Notes: generated by a model from the letters alone, not told the origin. 55,527 nt of DNA from SIG78 sp045587205 (GCA_045587205.1 JAZNBV010000079.1:1-55527); one strand, 5' to 3'. Positions 8,836 to 17,780 are shown, numbered from the stretch's first letter. Numbers and translations are program-made.

Positions 8836-9774
8836 TTATTTCCAGAATATCTTGGCGGCAAAATCCCGCAGTTTTATTTCACCGCGCAAGTGGTTTTCCG
8901 GATCGACCACCAGAACTTCCCGCTCCGGAGTCCCCAGAAAAAGTTTGATAAGTTTTGCTGCCGGCAGATCTTCAGTAACAGTTTCATAATTTACTGACAT
9001 AACATCAGCAACTTTTATACTTTCAGCGCGGGAAATCACATCGCTGTATGGACGCAGATCGTAAAGCTCTGAAAGATCATCCTTTTCCAACAGATTCAGC
9101 GGAATGTTGTATTTGAGTATATTTTTCAGTCTGATCACCCCTTTTAATGAACCCTGATCATCCAGTACCGGCAGCAGCTCCGCATTTGATTCGGCAAACT
9201 TGCGGAAAGCAAATGCCAGAGTGTCATCTGCCAGCATAACCGGGCCCGCCGATTCTGCAAGATCGCCGGCGCAAAGGTATTCCGGCAGCCGCATCGGCAT
9301 AACTCTGAAAAACTTCACTATCTCTTCAGCTGTTTCAAATTCTGCTACAGCCTTGACCTTTTCCGGATCACTGAATTCCCGCGCCAGGGCAGCAACCGCC
9401 CGCAAATGCAGCAGCGGCTCATCAACTGGAGCCAGTACAAGTACCGCTACCTTGACATTTTCGCCATCACCTTCGCCGAATTTTACACCGCACCGGCTGG
9501 TTGCCATTGCAACAATGACTTTATCCAATCCGGCAACACGGCAGTGCGGCATCGCCAGCCCGGGAGCAATGACAGTTGAAAAAAGCGCTTCGCGTGCCAA
9601 AACACTTTTTTTTACAACCTCGCAGTCAAGAGACGGATTCTGCTGCGCTGCCAGTGCAATCAACTCGCAGATCACGCTTTCGCGGTCTTTTCCTGATGAG
9701 TGGCACACTATTGTTGATAAATCAATAAAATCCTGAAATTTTTCTGAAGCCTGATTATTTTTCATTTTTTCCAT
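8836..9774 (-). CDS. PTS EIIA domain (fructose/nitrogen type) fused to CBS pair
   Basis: The N-terminal half (about residues 1-155) is a PTS EIIA type-2 domain with the phospho-accepting histidine at H77 in GLAMPHCRV, followed by the typical VLVLAP strand. The C-terminal half contains two CBS-like motifs, around TLAFAFRKFAESNAELLPVLDD and VADVMSVNYETV...EVLVVD. No EIIB/EIIC sugar permease is nearby, so this is probably a regulatory phosphoprotein that senses PTS phosphorylation and, through CBS, a nucleotide. The start is uncertain: MEKMKNN at 9774 is used here, MKNN at 9765 is equally possible, and the longer in-frame extension to 9882 has no good ribosome site. Confidence 0.75.
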   Translation of the reverse strand: MEKMKNNQASEKFQDFIDLSTIVCHSSGKDRESVICELIALAAQQNPSLDCEVVKKSVLAREALFSTVIAPGLAMPHCRVAGLDKVIVAMATSRCGVKFGEGDGENVKVAVLVLAPVDEPLLHLRAVAALAREFSDPEKVKAVAEFETAEEIVKFFRVMPMRLPEYLCAGDLAESAGPVMLADDTLAFAFRKFAESNAELLPVLDDQGSLKGVIRLKNILKYNIPLNLLEKDDLSELYDLRPYSDVISRAESIKVADVMSVNYETVTEDLPAAKLIKLFLGTPEREVLVVDPENHLRGEIKLRDFAAKIFWK

Positions 9775-9925
9775 AAAACAAAGCATCCGCGATAAAAAAA
9801 AACTCATTTTTGCGAATATAATACATCTGCGATTGTTTAGCAAATAAAAAGCACAAAAAAATCCATTATTTTGCCTGCTCAACGGATATTATCATTGTTT
9901 TTCACCATCCGGACTCTTTATTCAG

Positions 9926-9954
9926 TTGATTTTATACATATCTGGTGGTATTGT
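9926..9954 (+). promoter_or_regulatory. promoter of NSS symporter gene
   Basis: TTGATT, 17 bases, then TATTGT, about 33 bases before the start codon. The -10 is only partly consensus. Confidence 0.35.
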
Positions 9955-9986
9955 AATATACAAAAATTTTAATCAAAGGAACTTTT

Positions 9987-11381
9987 ATGAGCAATAACTC
10001 TTCCTCCCGCGAGCAGTTCGCATCGCGTGCCGGCTTTATTCTTATGACAGCCGGATGTGCCATCGGATTAGGCAATGTCTGGCGTTTTTCGTATATCTCC
10101 GGTCAGTACGGAGGCGGCTTTTTTGTGCTGCTTTATCTGATATTTCTGCTGCTTCTGGGTACTCCGGTTATGCTTATGGAGCTTGCGCTCGGCAGAGCCG
10201 GACAAAGCACCTTTCCGGGGGCGTTCCGCAGATTGAAAAACCCTGACTGCCGTTATGCGTGGGAAAAACCGGTATATATATTTTTTTCCGGCAACCTTAT
10301 ACTGCTGATGTTTTACAGCGTTATCACCGGCTGGCTGCTGCACTACGGCTGGCTCTTCTGCAAAGATACATTCCGCAATGCTACGCCTGAAACCTGTAAA
10401 AATGTCTTTGCTGCTATGCTTGATGCCCCGGCTACCCAGATATTCTGGATGCTTGCGGCGCTGCTTATCACGCTGGCAATCTGTATCGGCGGCGTGCGTA
10501 AAAGCATTGAGCGATCCATAAAATTTATGATGGGGGGGCTGTTTCTTCTTATGATTATTCTGGTGATTCAATCGCTGAATCTGCCGGATTCCGGCAAAGG
10601 TCTTGAATTTTTCCTTAAACCGGATTGGAAAAAGTTTGCCGGAAACGGCATTTTTGCAACTGTCCACGCAGCAATGGCACAAGCATTTTTCACTTTGAGT
10701 CTGGGAGTTGGCAGTATTGCGGTCTGCGGCAGTTATACATCCAAAGAGAGTTCGCTTTTAACTGAAGGCTGCTGGATAGTATTGCTGGACACTATTGTGG
10801 CAATTGCATCGGGTCTGATAATTTTTCCGGCGTGTGCGGCATTCGGCATCCAGCCTGATGCCGGTCCGTCACTGATCTTTATAACCCTGCCCAATGTTTT
10901 TCACAATATGGCGGGCGGTATGTTCTGGGGCATACTCTTTTTTATTTTTCTGGCTATTGCGGCACTCTCCACATTGGTGGCGGTTTTTGAAAATCTGGCA
11001 GCATTCGGTATGGATCAGTGGTCCTGGAGCAGAAAAAAGTCCTGTCTGATCTTCGCAGCACTGCTGGCAGTGCTTTCCCTGCCCTGTATATTGGGATTCA
11101 ATCTGTGGAAAAACATTCAGCCGCTGGGCAATGGCAGCACTATTCTGGATCTGGAAGATTTTATCATCAGCGACAATCTGCTGCCGCTGGGGGCACTCTA
11201 TACAGCAATATTCTGTATGAACCGTTACGGTTGGGGCAAAGAAAATGCCTTTGCAGAAATCAATACCGGTAAAGGTTTGAAATTTCCACTGAAAACCGCC
11301 TGCTATCTGACTTATATACTGCCGTTGATAATCTTTGCCATCTGGCTGCTCGGTCTGGGAAAACGGTTCAACTGGTTCTGA
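9987..11381 (+). CDS. neurotransmitter:sodium symporter (NSS/SNF, LeuT-like)
   Basis: A 464-residue inner-membrane transporter with about 11-12 hydrophobic segments. TM1 carries the family signature SRAGFILMTAGCAIGLGNVW followed by RFSYISGQYGGGFFVLLYL. This contains the unwound GLGNVWRF stretch that binds Na+ and the amino-acid substrate in LeuT. GTPVMLMELALGR is the expected TM2. Bacterial members import amino acids, often Trp, Tyr or Leu, with Na+; the specificity is not readable here. It starts after AAAGGAACTTTT and is preceded by a candidate promoter. It is a single gene followed by a stem-loop. Confidence 0.9.
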   Translation: MSNNSSSREQFASRAGFILMTAGCAIGLGNVWRFSYISGQYGGGFFVLLYLIFLLLLGTPVMLMELALGRAGQSTFPGAFRRLKNPDCRYAWEKPVYIFFSGNLILLMFYSVITGWLLHYGWLFCKDTFRNATPETCKNVFAAMLDAPATQIFWMLAALLITLAICIGGVRKSIERSIKFMMGGLFLLMIILVIQSLNLPDSGKGLEFFLKPDWKKFAGNGIFATVHAAMAQAFFTLSLGVGSIAVCGSYTSKESSLLTEGCWIVLLDTIVAIASGLIIFPACAAFGIQPDAGPSLIFITLPNVFHNMAGGMFWGILFFIFLAIAALSTLVAVFENLAAFGMDQWSWSRKKSCLIFAALLAVLSLPCILGFNLWKNIQPLGNGSTILDLEDFIISDNLLPLGALYTAIFCMNRYGWGKENAFAEINTGKGLKFPLKTACYLTYILPLIIFAIWLLGLGKRFNWF

Positions 11382-11452
11382 AAAAATTTCATCACCCGGG
11401 GAACAAGAGCATTATTTCCGCAGTCTTTAGCTCCGGAGATCCCCCATCCCTT

Positions 11453-11500
11453 GCCGATCTGCCGGAAAAAATCCCGAAAAGTTCCGGCAGATCGGTTCTT
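11453..11500 (+). terminator. stem-loop after NSS symporter
   Basis: A long perfect stem, GCCGATCTGCCGGAA / TTCCGGCAGATCGG, is followed by TTCTTTCT. The T-tract is weak, so it may act as a terminator or a 3'-end stabiliser. Confidence 0.5.
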
Positions 11501-11591
11501 TCTGTAAAAACAGAAAAACTTGTTTAATTGATTTGCTTTTTCCTCTTTCCGGGTAATATTATTCTTCAGTAAGTTTTACGAAAGGTTTTTT

Positions 11592-11918
11592 ATGGCTGAC
11601 AAAGAGAAAAAATTTGAAGAAGCCCTTGCCGAACTTGAACAGGTGATTTCTGAAGTGGAAAACGGCTCAATGCCGCTGGAAAAAATGATCGACAAGATCA
11701 CTGAAGGTGTTAAACTTATCAGGTTCTGTCAAAAACGGCTTGATGCGCTGAACAGTAAAGTGGAGATTCTCTTCAAAGATGATGGAGCCGGCGGCGAATT
11801 TACAGAATTTGATTCTGCCACCGACCGTGCCCGTGCCGCCGGCGCCGCCGCGCCCGCCCCCGGGAAAAAAACTGTTCAGAACGCAGATAATCCCAACCAG
11901 GATCAACTGCCGTTCTGA
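11592..11918 (+). CDS. xseB: exodeoxyribonuclease VII small subunit
   Basis: A 108-residue protein. Residues 1-65 are the XseB helical hairpin (KFEEALAELEQVISEVENGS, PLEKMIDKITEGVKLIRFCQ, then ALNSKVEILF). XseB binds the coiled-coil of the large subunit XseA to form exonuclease VII, which degrades single-stranded DNA. XseA is not adjacent. The C-terminal extension (about residues 66-108) is Ala/Pro-rich and ends in DQLPF, similar to the acidic DDDIPF tip that SSB uses to recruit partners. The start has AAAGG upstream. Isolated between an NSS symporter and a DUF1846 gene. Confidence 0.88.
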   Translation: MADKEKKFEEALAELEQVISEVENGSMPLEKMIDKITEGVKLIRFCQKRLDALNSKVEILFKDDGAGGEFTEFDSATDRARAAGAAAPAPGKKTVQNADNPNQDQLPF

Positions 11919-12000
11919 AAAGCACCCTGACAACCGTCAAGTATGCTTTGAAGTTACCGGCATACAACATAAAAGATTCTCTTTTTTTCAAAAAAAAGAC

Positions 12001-12043
12001 TTGCAAAAAAACGTTTTTACGGTTATATTTATACCCCGGTATA
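12001..12043 (+). promoter_or_regulatory. promoter with dyad at the start point (DUF1846 gene)
   Basis: TTGCAA (12001-12006), 17 bases, then TATATT (12024-12029). Directly downstream, at the expected transcription start, lies the palindrome TATACC-CC-GGTATA (12030-12043). The dyad may be an operator. Confidence 0.55.
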
Positions 12044-12073
12044 ATTTAATTTTTTTGTTATCGGGAAGAAAAA

Positions 12074-13588
12074 ATGAAACGCGGATTCGACAGCGAAAAG
12101 TATCTTGCAGAACAGTCGGCGGCGATTATTGAACGCGCCGGAAAATTTGACGACAAACTCTATATGGAATTCGGCGGCAAACTGATGGGCGATCACCACG
12201 CCGCACGCGTATTGCCGGGTTTCGACCCCGATACAAAAATCAAACTCCTTCAGCGCCTCAAAGACAAGATCGATATCGTTATATGCATCTATTCCGGGGA
12301 TATTGAACAACGCAAGATGCGTGCCGATTACGGTATATCATACGATGCGGATGTTATGCGCACCATTGATGTACTCGGCGACTGGGATCTGACCGTCAAA
12401 GCAGTGGTCGTTACCCGTTATCAGAATCAGCCGGCGGTACGCGGTTTTATCAACCGTCTGTCGCGCCGCGGAATCAAAGTTTATCTGCACAAGCCCATTG
12501 CCGGATATCCGACCGAACTGGACACTATCGTTTCCAGCAAAGGCTACGGCTCCAACAGTTATATTGAAACAGATAAACCCATTGTGGTGGTCACCGGCCC
12601 GGGGGCAAGTTCGGGCAAGATGGCAACGTGTTTATCGCAGGTTTACCACGATTTTCAGAAAGGTATCCGTGCCGGATATGCCAAATTTGAGACCTTCCCG
12701 GTCTGGAACCTGCCGCTCAAGCACCCTGTGAATATTGCTTATGAAGCGGCAACGGCGGATATCGGCGATGTAAATATGGTTGACAGTTTCCATCTGGAAC
12801 ACTATCAGACACCGGCGATCAACTACAACCGTGATCTGGAGGTTTTTCCGGTAGTGCACCGGATATGTTCGCGTATTATGGCGCCGGAACAGCTCTACAA
12901 CTCGCCGACTGATATGGGTGTCAATCGGGTGGGATTTGCCATTATTGATGATGAAGTGTGCCGGCAGGCTTCGGCACAGGAAGTCATCCGCCGCTATTTC
13001 CGGGCAATGTGCGATTATGCCACCGGCGCGGCAGAAAATTCACCCATCGAACGAATCAAACTTCTGATGGATGATCTGGGCATCAGCGAAACTGATCGCG
13101 CCGTGGTTGAACCGGCGCGCGAAGCTATGGCAAGCGCCGAAAAAACTCCCGGCAAAGGATGCGACAACATCTACTGCGGCGCGGCACTGCAGCTGGCAGA
13201 CGGCAGAATCATCACGGGGCGCAACTCCCCGCTGCTGCACGCGGCTTCCAGCTGTATATTGAATGCGGTAAAGGTGTTGGCAAATCTGCCGGATAATCTG
13301 ACACTGCTTTCGCCGGAAGTGATAAAAGCTGTGGCAAGCCTCAAACAGGATATCTATCACAATAAAGGTATCAGTCTGGATCTTTCGGAAACGCTCACCG
13401 CGCTCTCCGTGAGTTCCCCCAGCAACCCGGCGGCAAAGCTTGCACTGGATGAACTGCGGAACCTCAAAGGATGCGAAATGCACTTGAGCCACATTCCTCC
13501 GGGCGGCGATGAAAATGCCCTGCGGAAACTCGCTATAAATGTAACCAGCGAACCGCGCTTTACCGGCAGAAATCTGCTGCAGGATTAA
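12074..13588 (+). CDS. DUF1846 domain-containing protein
   Basis: A 504-residue soluble protein that matches the DUF1846 family over its full length. Recognisable blocks are GFDSEKYLAEQSAAI, LYMEFGGKLMGDHHAARVLP, IVICIYSGDIEQRKMRADYG, VVTGPGASSGKMATCLSQ and HLEHYQTPAINYNRD. The GPGASSGK stretch looks like a phosphate-binding loop. The biochemical role of the family is not established to my knowledge. The family is widespread in anaerobes, especially Firmicutes. It has a near-consensus promoter with a dyad at the start point and a bidirectional terminator after it, so it is monocistronic and possibly regulated. Confidence 0.88.
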   Translation: MKRGFDSEKYLAEQSAAIIERAGKFDDKLYMEFGGKLMGDHHAARVLPGFDPDTKIKLLQRLKDKIDIVICIYSGDIEQRKMRADYGISYDADVMRTIDVLGDWDLTVKAVVVTRYQNQPAVRGFINRLSRRGIKVYLHKPIAGYPTELDTIVSSKGYGSNSYIETDKPIVVVTGPGASSGKMATCLSQVYHDFQKGIRAGYAKFETFPVWNLPLKHPVNIAYEAATADIGDVNMVDSFHLEHYQTPAINYNRDLEVFPVVHRICSRIMAPEQLYNSPTDMGVNRVGFAIIDDEVCRQASAQEVIRRYFRAMCDYATGAAENSPIERIKLLMDDLGISETDRAVVEPAREAMASAEKTPGKGCDNIYCGAALQLADGRIITGRNSPLLHAASSCILNAVKVLANLPDNLTLLSPEVIKAVASLKQDIYHNKGISLDLSETLTALSVSSPSNPAAKLALDELRNLKGCEMHLSHIPPGGDENALRKLAINVTSEPRFTGRNLLQD

Positions 13589-13605
13589 CAGCGTATCATA
13601 AAGCA

Positions 13606-13655
13606 TAAAAAACGGCACTTTTTTCTGCTGAAAAAGCAAAAGAAAGTGCCGTTGA
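13606..13655. terminator. bidirectional terminator
   Basis: The arms AACGGCACTTT (13611-13621) and AAAGTGCCGTT (13643-13653) form a perfect stem. Read on the minus strand it ends in a run of six T, and on the plus strand in GAATTTTTA. It separates the DUF1846 gene from the convergent GNAT gene. Confidence 0.75.
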
Positions 13656-13668
13656 ATTTTTACGCGCA

Positions 13669-13722
13669 GTTTCAAACAGCTGCTCTCTGTTCCGCAGAAC
13701 TTGCTGTCAGTGCATTTGAAAC
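13669..13722. other. nested stem-loop in convergent intergenic region
   Basis: Nested inverted arms are visible: GTTTCAAA (13669-13676) with TTTGAAAC (13715-13722), CAGC with GCTG, and GTTC-CGCA-GAAC at the tip. It is in the 3' region of the minus-strand GNAT transcript just before the terminator. It may be a structured 3' UTR, a small RNA, or chance. Confidence 0.25.
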
Positions 13723-13753
13723 AACAATCTATTCCATTCCCCGGAAGCGGTAC

Positions 13754-14590
13754 TTACGCCTGATCGCCGCCGTAAATAGCGCGGTAATTCATCGGCGGAA
13801 CCGGTGTGCTTTCGCCCAATTCCATATCCAGCATTTCGCGCACCTGAACAAAACCGCCTGATTTGAGAAATTCAATGAATTCAGTCTGCTGATCGTAGCA
13901 GATAATACTCTGTGCCTGACTGCGGTCGATATCCACAGCCGCGGCGGTCAGCGCCATAGCCGTCGGCAGATCATCGCTGATCATTGCCGCCATCTGACGG
14001 TATTTCTTCCAGCGGCGGCCGAAGATATGCCCTCTGCCGTTATCTGCACACAATGCATACTGACCGAACTCTTTGTAGTTGAAGTTCAAAAGATTGTGCC
14101 GCGACCAGTAAAATGCTTCGGCATCGCGCTTGACAGCCTGCGGCAATTCTTCAGCTGTCATTGCGTGCACACCGATATCTGTGCAGATAGCAAACTGCGG
14201 ATTTTCGGCAGCAAAAAAACTGATTCCGCGGCAGGGCTTGAAACCGAGTTTTGCATAAACTTTGGAACCATCGGGGGTGGCGTGCAGTTTTTTGGTTTTA
14301 TAATTTTCGGTCATCTTCAAAGCGTGTTCCACCAACAATGTGGCAAAGCCGCGGCGGCGGAACTCCTCTTTTACAATCACCAGATTGATAAATGCCATCG
14401 ACTGCGGTTCGTAGGTAACAACGCCAATGGAACCGGCTATTTCGCCGTCACACTCCAGAAAAAAGCCCTTCATATTGTCCGCATTGGTCAACAATGCACA
14501 TTCGGCTGGCGAATTGTTCCACTTTACAGCATCGGACATTGCGCTCAACACGGATGATTCGTCGGGTCTGATCTCTCTGATATTTATCAT
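13754..14590 (-). CDS. GNAT family N-acetyltransferase
   Basis: A protein of about 278 residues starting MINIREIRPDE. The N-terminal half is a GNAT acetyl-CoA-binding domain: AFINLVIVKEEFRRRGFATLLVEHAL carries the R-R-G-F-A pyrophosphate-binding motif, and SKVYAKLGFKPCRGISFF is the closing strand-helix. The C-terminal half (after about residue 145) has a second, weaker GNAT-like pattern (SIICYDQQTEFIEFLKSGGF). The start codon overlaps the stop of the upstream SPFH gene as ATGA, with GGTGAAAAA upstream, which indicates translational coupling. The longer in-frame start at 14629 lies inside the SPFH gene and is rejected. Substrate unknown. Confidence 0.8.
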   Translation of the reverse strand: MINIREIRPDESSVLSAMSDAVKWNNSPAECALLTNADNMKGFFLECDGEIAGSIGVVTYEPQSMAFINLVIVKEEFRRRGFATLLVEHALKMTENYKTKKLHATPDGSKVYAKLGFKPCRGISFFAAENPQFAICTDIGVHAMTAEELPQAVKRDAEAFYWSRHNLLNFNYKEFGQYALCADNGRGHIFGRRWKKYRQMAAMISDDLPTAMALTAAAVDIDRSQAQSIICYDQQTEFIEFLKSGGFVQVREMLDMELGESTPVPPMNYRAIYGGDQA

Positions 14591-16329
14591 TTTTTCACCG
14601 TTATACTGCCGGATTTCAAATCTGTCCACAAGGTACCATCGCCGGCATAGATCACCTGCAGCTTTACTTTGGGGTTAAGTTTTTCAACCAGTGTCAAATC
14701 CGCCATAACTCCGCTGGCGCCCAGCGCTTTGGATTTCATTTCAACACCCTGCGCGCGCTCGTTGTTGCGCAAAAAAGCCACCTGAACATCAGTTTCGCCC
14801 TTGAGTTTGGCGCGGGCGGCTTCCAGTTCAGAGCGTTTGAGCTGCAATTCAGCGACTTCCAGGTCAGCTTCAGCGTTGATCATCTGTACTGCCTGCCGCT
14901 GCTGGGCGGCGATTTCGGCAGTGATCTTGCGGGTTTCCTGCTCAATCTCACGCCTTTTCTGATCAATCATAGCGGTCTGTTCGTTGAGTTGTGCCTCTAT
15001 CTTGGCAGTTTCCTGCAATGAAAAGTTGGTCAGATTCTGTTCAACAGCCAGACTGGCATCCTGTATGGGTTTGAGGATATTGTCGGGAATTGTCACATTG
15101 CGGATAATAGCGTTGTGAACCACAATGGATTTTTCGCCCAGAACTTTTTCCAGTTCACTGCGCAGATTATTCTGGAAAATTTCTCTGCCGGCACCGACAA
15201 TAAAATCCTGTGCCTTGTAGCTGGAACCCTTCATCCGGGTCACCGAAAGTATCTGCGGCAGAATAATCTTGCTTACCACCTGCGGCAAATCGCCGTAGAG
15301 CATATATATCCTGGCAATATGTTCAGGCATAAGTTCAAATTCCACAGTCATATCCATAAGGATCTTGAAGCCGTCGCGGCTGGGAAATTCAACAAAACCG
15401 CCTACGCTGTACACCATATCCGGTGTCTGCGGCAAAGTTGTAGGAGCTGCTGTACCGGCGGCTCTTGCCGCCTGCACACGATCAACTGAACGGTTGACGG
15501 TACGCGCCCGGTTGCTGTATGCTCTGCTGTCACTTCTCTGCTTATACAATCTTGCCGGAGCTTTAGCTGCCTGCGGAGCTGATTCTTTGAGCATATTCGC
15601 GCGCTGCATCAACTGACTGTTGAGGGTATTGGCAGAAATTTCACTCAATGTGCTGCTGGCGGATTCGATGCGGTTTTTCATTTCTATAACACTGCCGGAA
15701 CCGCCGGTCATTGTAACCTGATTCATCCCGATTTCAATAATATTGACCTGATAAGCACGGGGATTTATGTAATAAAGTCCCGGCTGAAGAATATCCTGCA
15801 GCACACCTTTTTCGCCCGGCTTGGCAAATTCGCCGGCCTGGGCTGCCCGTCCGGTCTGGGCTGTTACCACACCTACATAGCCGAAAGGTATATTTATGGC
15901 ATCGACAATATCTACTTTATACCCTTCCGGATTCAGGCGGTGCACCCCGGGAGTGAGGACATCGCGCCAGATCCCCTGATAACTCTTGTCCGGAGCAATG
16001 ATTTCGCCGGGTGCCAGCGGCTTGCCGACTTTGCCGGTTACCACACCGACTTTACCGATGGGGATAGTTATTGCCGGAACAATCTTTACATCGTACATAA
16101 CCGGGTCAAGAAAGTAGCGTCCCTCCGGCAAAACTTCCTGCCATATACCTTTTTCACCACGCTTGACCAGCAAAGTACCCGGCGCCGGAGTTTTTCCGCT
16201 TTTTGCTGTAACTATCGCCATATGTTCCGGCGGAACATAAAAACGGCAGAAACACCAGAAATAGATCACCGCCGCCAACGCTGCTGCCGGAATTACAAGC
16301 AAAGCTGCAGAAACTATATACTTTTTCAT
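14587..16329 (-). CDS. SPFH/band 7 membrane protein with triple N-terminal repeat
   Basis: A 580-residue protein with one N-terminal membrane anchor (about residues 5-28). Three tandem copies of a roughly 57-residue unit follow (37-93, 94-151, 152-200). Each has a VTGKxGxPxxPGE-like strand, then GIWQDVLxPGxYxLNPxxY-like, then VxIVxAIxIP-like. The middle is the SPFH domain, ending in an Ala/Glu/Gln-rich coiled coil (about residues 430-540), as in flotillins and stomatins that scaffold membrane microdomains. An Ala/Arg-rich linker (about 240-300) is less usual. It is upstream of and overlaps the GNAT gene, and is 45 bases after the GT4 gene. Confidence 0.82.
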   Translation of the reverse strand: MKKYIVSAALLVIPAAALAAVIYFWCFCRFYVPPEHMAIVTAKSGKTPAPGTLLVKRGEKGIWQEVLPEGRYFLDPVMYDVKIVPAITIPIGKVGVVTGKVGKPLAPGEIIAPDKSYQGIWRDVLTPGVHRLNPEGYKVDIVDAINIPFGYVGVVTAQTGRAAQAGEFAKPGEKGVLQDILQPGLYYINPRAYQVNIIEIGMNQVTMTGGSGSVIEMKNRIESASSTLSEISANTLNSQLMQRANMLKESAPQAAKAPARLYKQRSDSRAYSNRARTVNRSVDRVQAARAAGTAAPTTLPQTPDMVYSVGGFVEFPSRDGFKILMDMTVEFELMPEHIARIYMLYGDLPQVVSKIILPQILSVTRMKGSSYKAQDFIVGAGREIFQNNLRSELEKVLGEKSIVVHNAIIRNVTIPDNILKPIQDASLAVEQNLTNFSLQETAKIEAQLNEQTAMIDQKRREIEQETRKITAEIAAQQRQAVQMINAEADLEVAELQLKRSELEAARAKLKGETDVQVAFLRNNERAQGVEMKSKALGASGVMADLTLVEKLNPKVKLQVIYAGDGTLWTDLKSGSITVKK

Positions 16330-16374
16330 AACTATCTCCTGACTTGAAACTTGTACAATGTTTTACTTTATTTA

Positions 16375-17583
16375 TCAAATTCTTTTTGAAATAACATCTT
16401 CATAAATCTCCCGGAGTTTTTCCAGGCGGTTCGTCCAATTCAGACTGCGCACTTTTTCCAATCCGGCAATACGCATCTTTTCCATTTGCGGGCGATTCTT
16501 TTCATTCAATATATCTTCACAAGCTGCCACCCACGGCTGAATTTCCGTAAGCTTCAGCACTCTGCCGTTTACATAATCTTCCACAAGTTCTCCGCCCGCT
16601 CCGGCAGGTGACACTATTACCGGCACTCCGGCAGCCCACGCCTCCAGCACCGCAGCGGCTGATACATCGTACCGCGATGGCAGCAGCACCAGTGATGCCG
16701 TCTGGAACGCCGCCCGGAAAGACTCATCCCCCGGCGGCAGACCGGGAATCAATGTCACTGTATTTTCCAGATTCAATTCTTTTATCCGCCGTTTGAGCTT
16801 ATTGAGATAACGCTCCTCTGCTGCCCAGCCAATGATAACCAGATGAAAATTGTTGGTGCGCTGACGCAGCATCAATGCTGTATCCAGCAGCAATTCGTAA
16901 TTTTTGCTTTCACAAACTGTTCCAACAGAAAGAATCATCTTCCGGTTACCCGGCAGTTGATAAAATTTGCGGAAATCAACTGCTGACGGCTTGCTGAAAA
17001 AACTGCCATCCACACCCGCCTGCCAATGCACCAGCTGGCGATCGCCCAACCTGACAGCGAGCAGCCGACGCAAATTGTGATCTCCGCAGAGAATACGCTC
17101 CGCGCTCCGGAGCGCATTGCCGTAACTGTGTAACGCATTGCCGGCAGCAGTTTCAGAATCGCACTGCAAAAATTCATCGCGGCTCCTGAAATATTCACTG
17201 CGGCAGAAAATCACACACCTGATTCCACGCTCACCGGCAATCCGGCAAACTTTCTGACACAATCTGCCCGGCACAAAAATATGCACCAGATCAAACTCTT
17301 TTTTGCGTAAAAATATCTCCAAACCCGGCAAATCAGCCTCGCCGCGGTCAAGATCGCTGCGGCGCTGAAAAAAATTCAGCCACGAACCTGCCGCCGGAGC
17401 AAACCGGTAAACCGGAACATTGTTAACAACTTCCATTGCCGCTTCAGACTCTTCCCTGCCCGCAGCAATAACCGCCTGCGCCCAGCCTTCAGCGGTCATC
17501 CGCTGCGCCAGATTCCACGCCTGCGCGGTCAGAAAATCCCATTTGCGCCGGTTGAAACGCGGCAACACCATCAATATTTTCAT
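16375..17583 (-). CDS. glycosyltransferase family 4 (GT-B) protein
   Basis: About 402 residues. N-terminal MKILMVLPRFNRRKWDF with the usual Rossmann-like start; the C-terminal domain has SVGTVCESKNYELLLDTALML, LVIIGW, VTLIPGLPPGDE and LLPSRYDVSAAAVLEAWAAG, which holds the Glu that binds the nucleotide-sugar donor. Likely a cytoplasmic retaining glycosyltransferase in cell-envelope or exopolysaccharide synthesis; donor and acceptor unknown. The ATG at 17583 is preferred over an in-frame TTG three codons upstream. First gene of a GT4-SPFH-GNAT transcription unit; diverges from the carboxypeptidase gene. Confidence 0.82.
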   Translation of the reverse strand: MKILMVLPRFNRRKWDFLTAQAWNLAQRMTAEGWAQAVIAAGREESEAAMEVVNNVPVYRFAPAAGSWLNFFQRRSDLDRGEADLPGLEIFLRKKEFDLVHIFVPGRLCQKVCRIAGERGIRCVIFCRSEYFRSRDEFLQCDSETAAGNALHSYGNALRSAERILCGDHNLRRLLAVRLGDRQLVHWQAGVDGSFFSKPSAVDFRKFYQLPGNRKMILSVGTVCESKNYELLLDTALMLRQRTNNFHLVIIGWAAEERYLNKLKRRIKELNLENTVTLIPGLPPGDESFRAAFQTASLVLLPSRYDVSAAAVLEAWAAGVPVIVSPAGAGGELVEDYVNGRVLKLTEIQPWVAACEDILNEKNRPQMEKMRIAGLEKVRSLNWTNRLEKLREIYEDVISKRI

Positions 17584-17725
17584 AACGAGCAAACCACTTG
17601 CATTTTCTACTTAATTACCCGTCAAAAATTGTCCTTCGTAAAATATAGCGCCGTTTTTTGATAAATACAAGCAAAAAAGTATTAAAAAAACTGCTTTCAA
17701 ACAATGCAATCACCTGCCGGTGTGA

Positions 17726-17731
17726 TATATT
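17726..17731 (+). promoter_or_regulatory. extended -10 element of carboxypeptidase gene
   Basis: TGATATATT gives TG-N-TATATT, an extended -10. No good -35 is seen at the right distance. It leaves a leader of about 43 bases before the ATG at 17781. Confidence 0.3.
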
Positions 17732-17780
17732 AACACCATCAGAATTTGTTATTTGCAGTTTTTCAACCCGGAGTATGCTT

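Noticed and set aside
14591..14629. Longer N-terminus for the GNAT protein (MDRFEIRQYNGEK…)
   Set aside because: It lies wholly within the upstream SPFH gene, while the ATGA overlap at 14587-14590 has a ribosome site and fits coupling.
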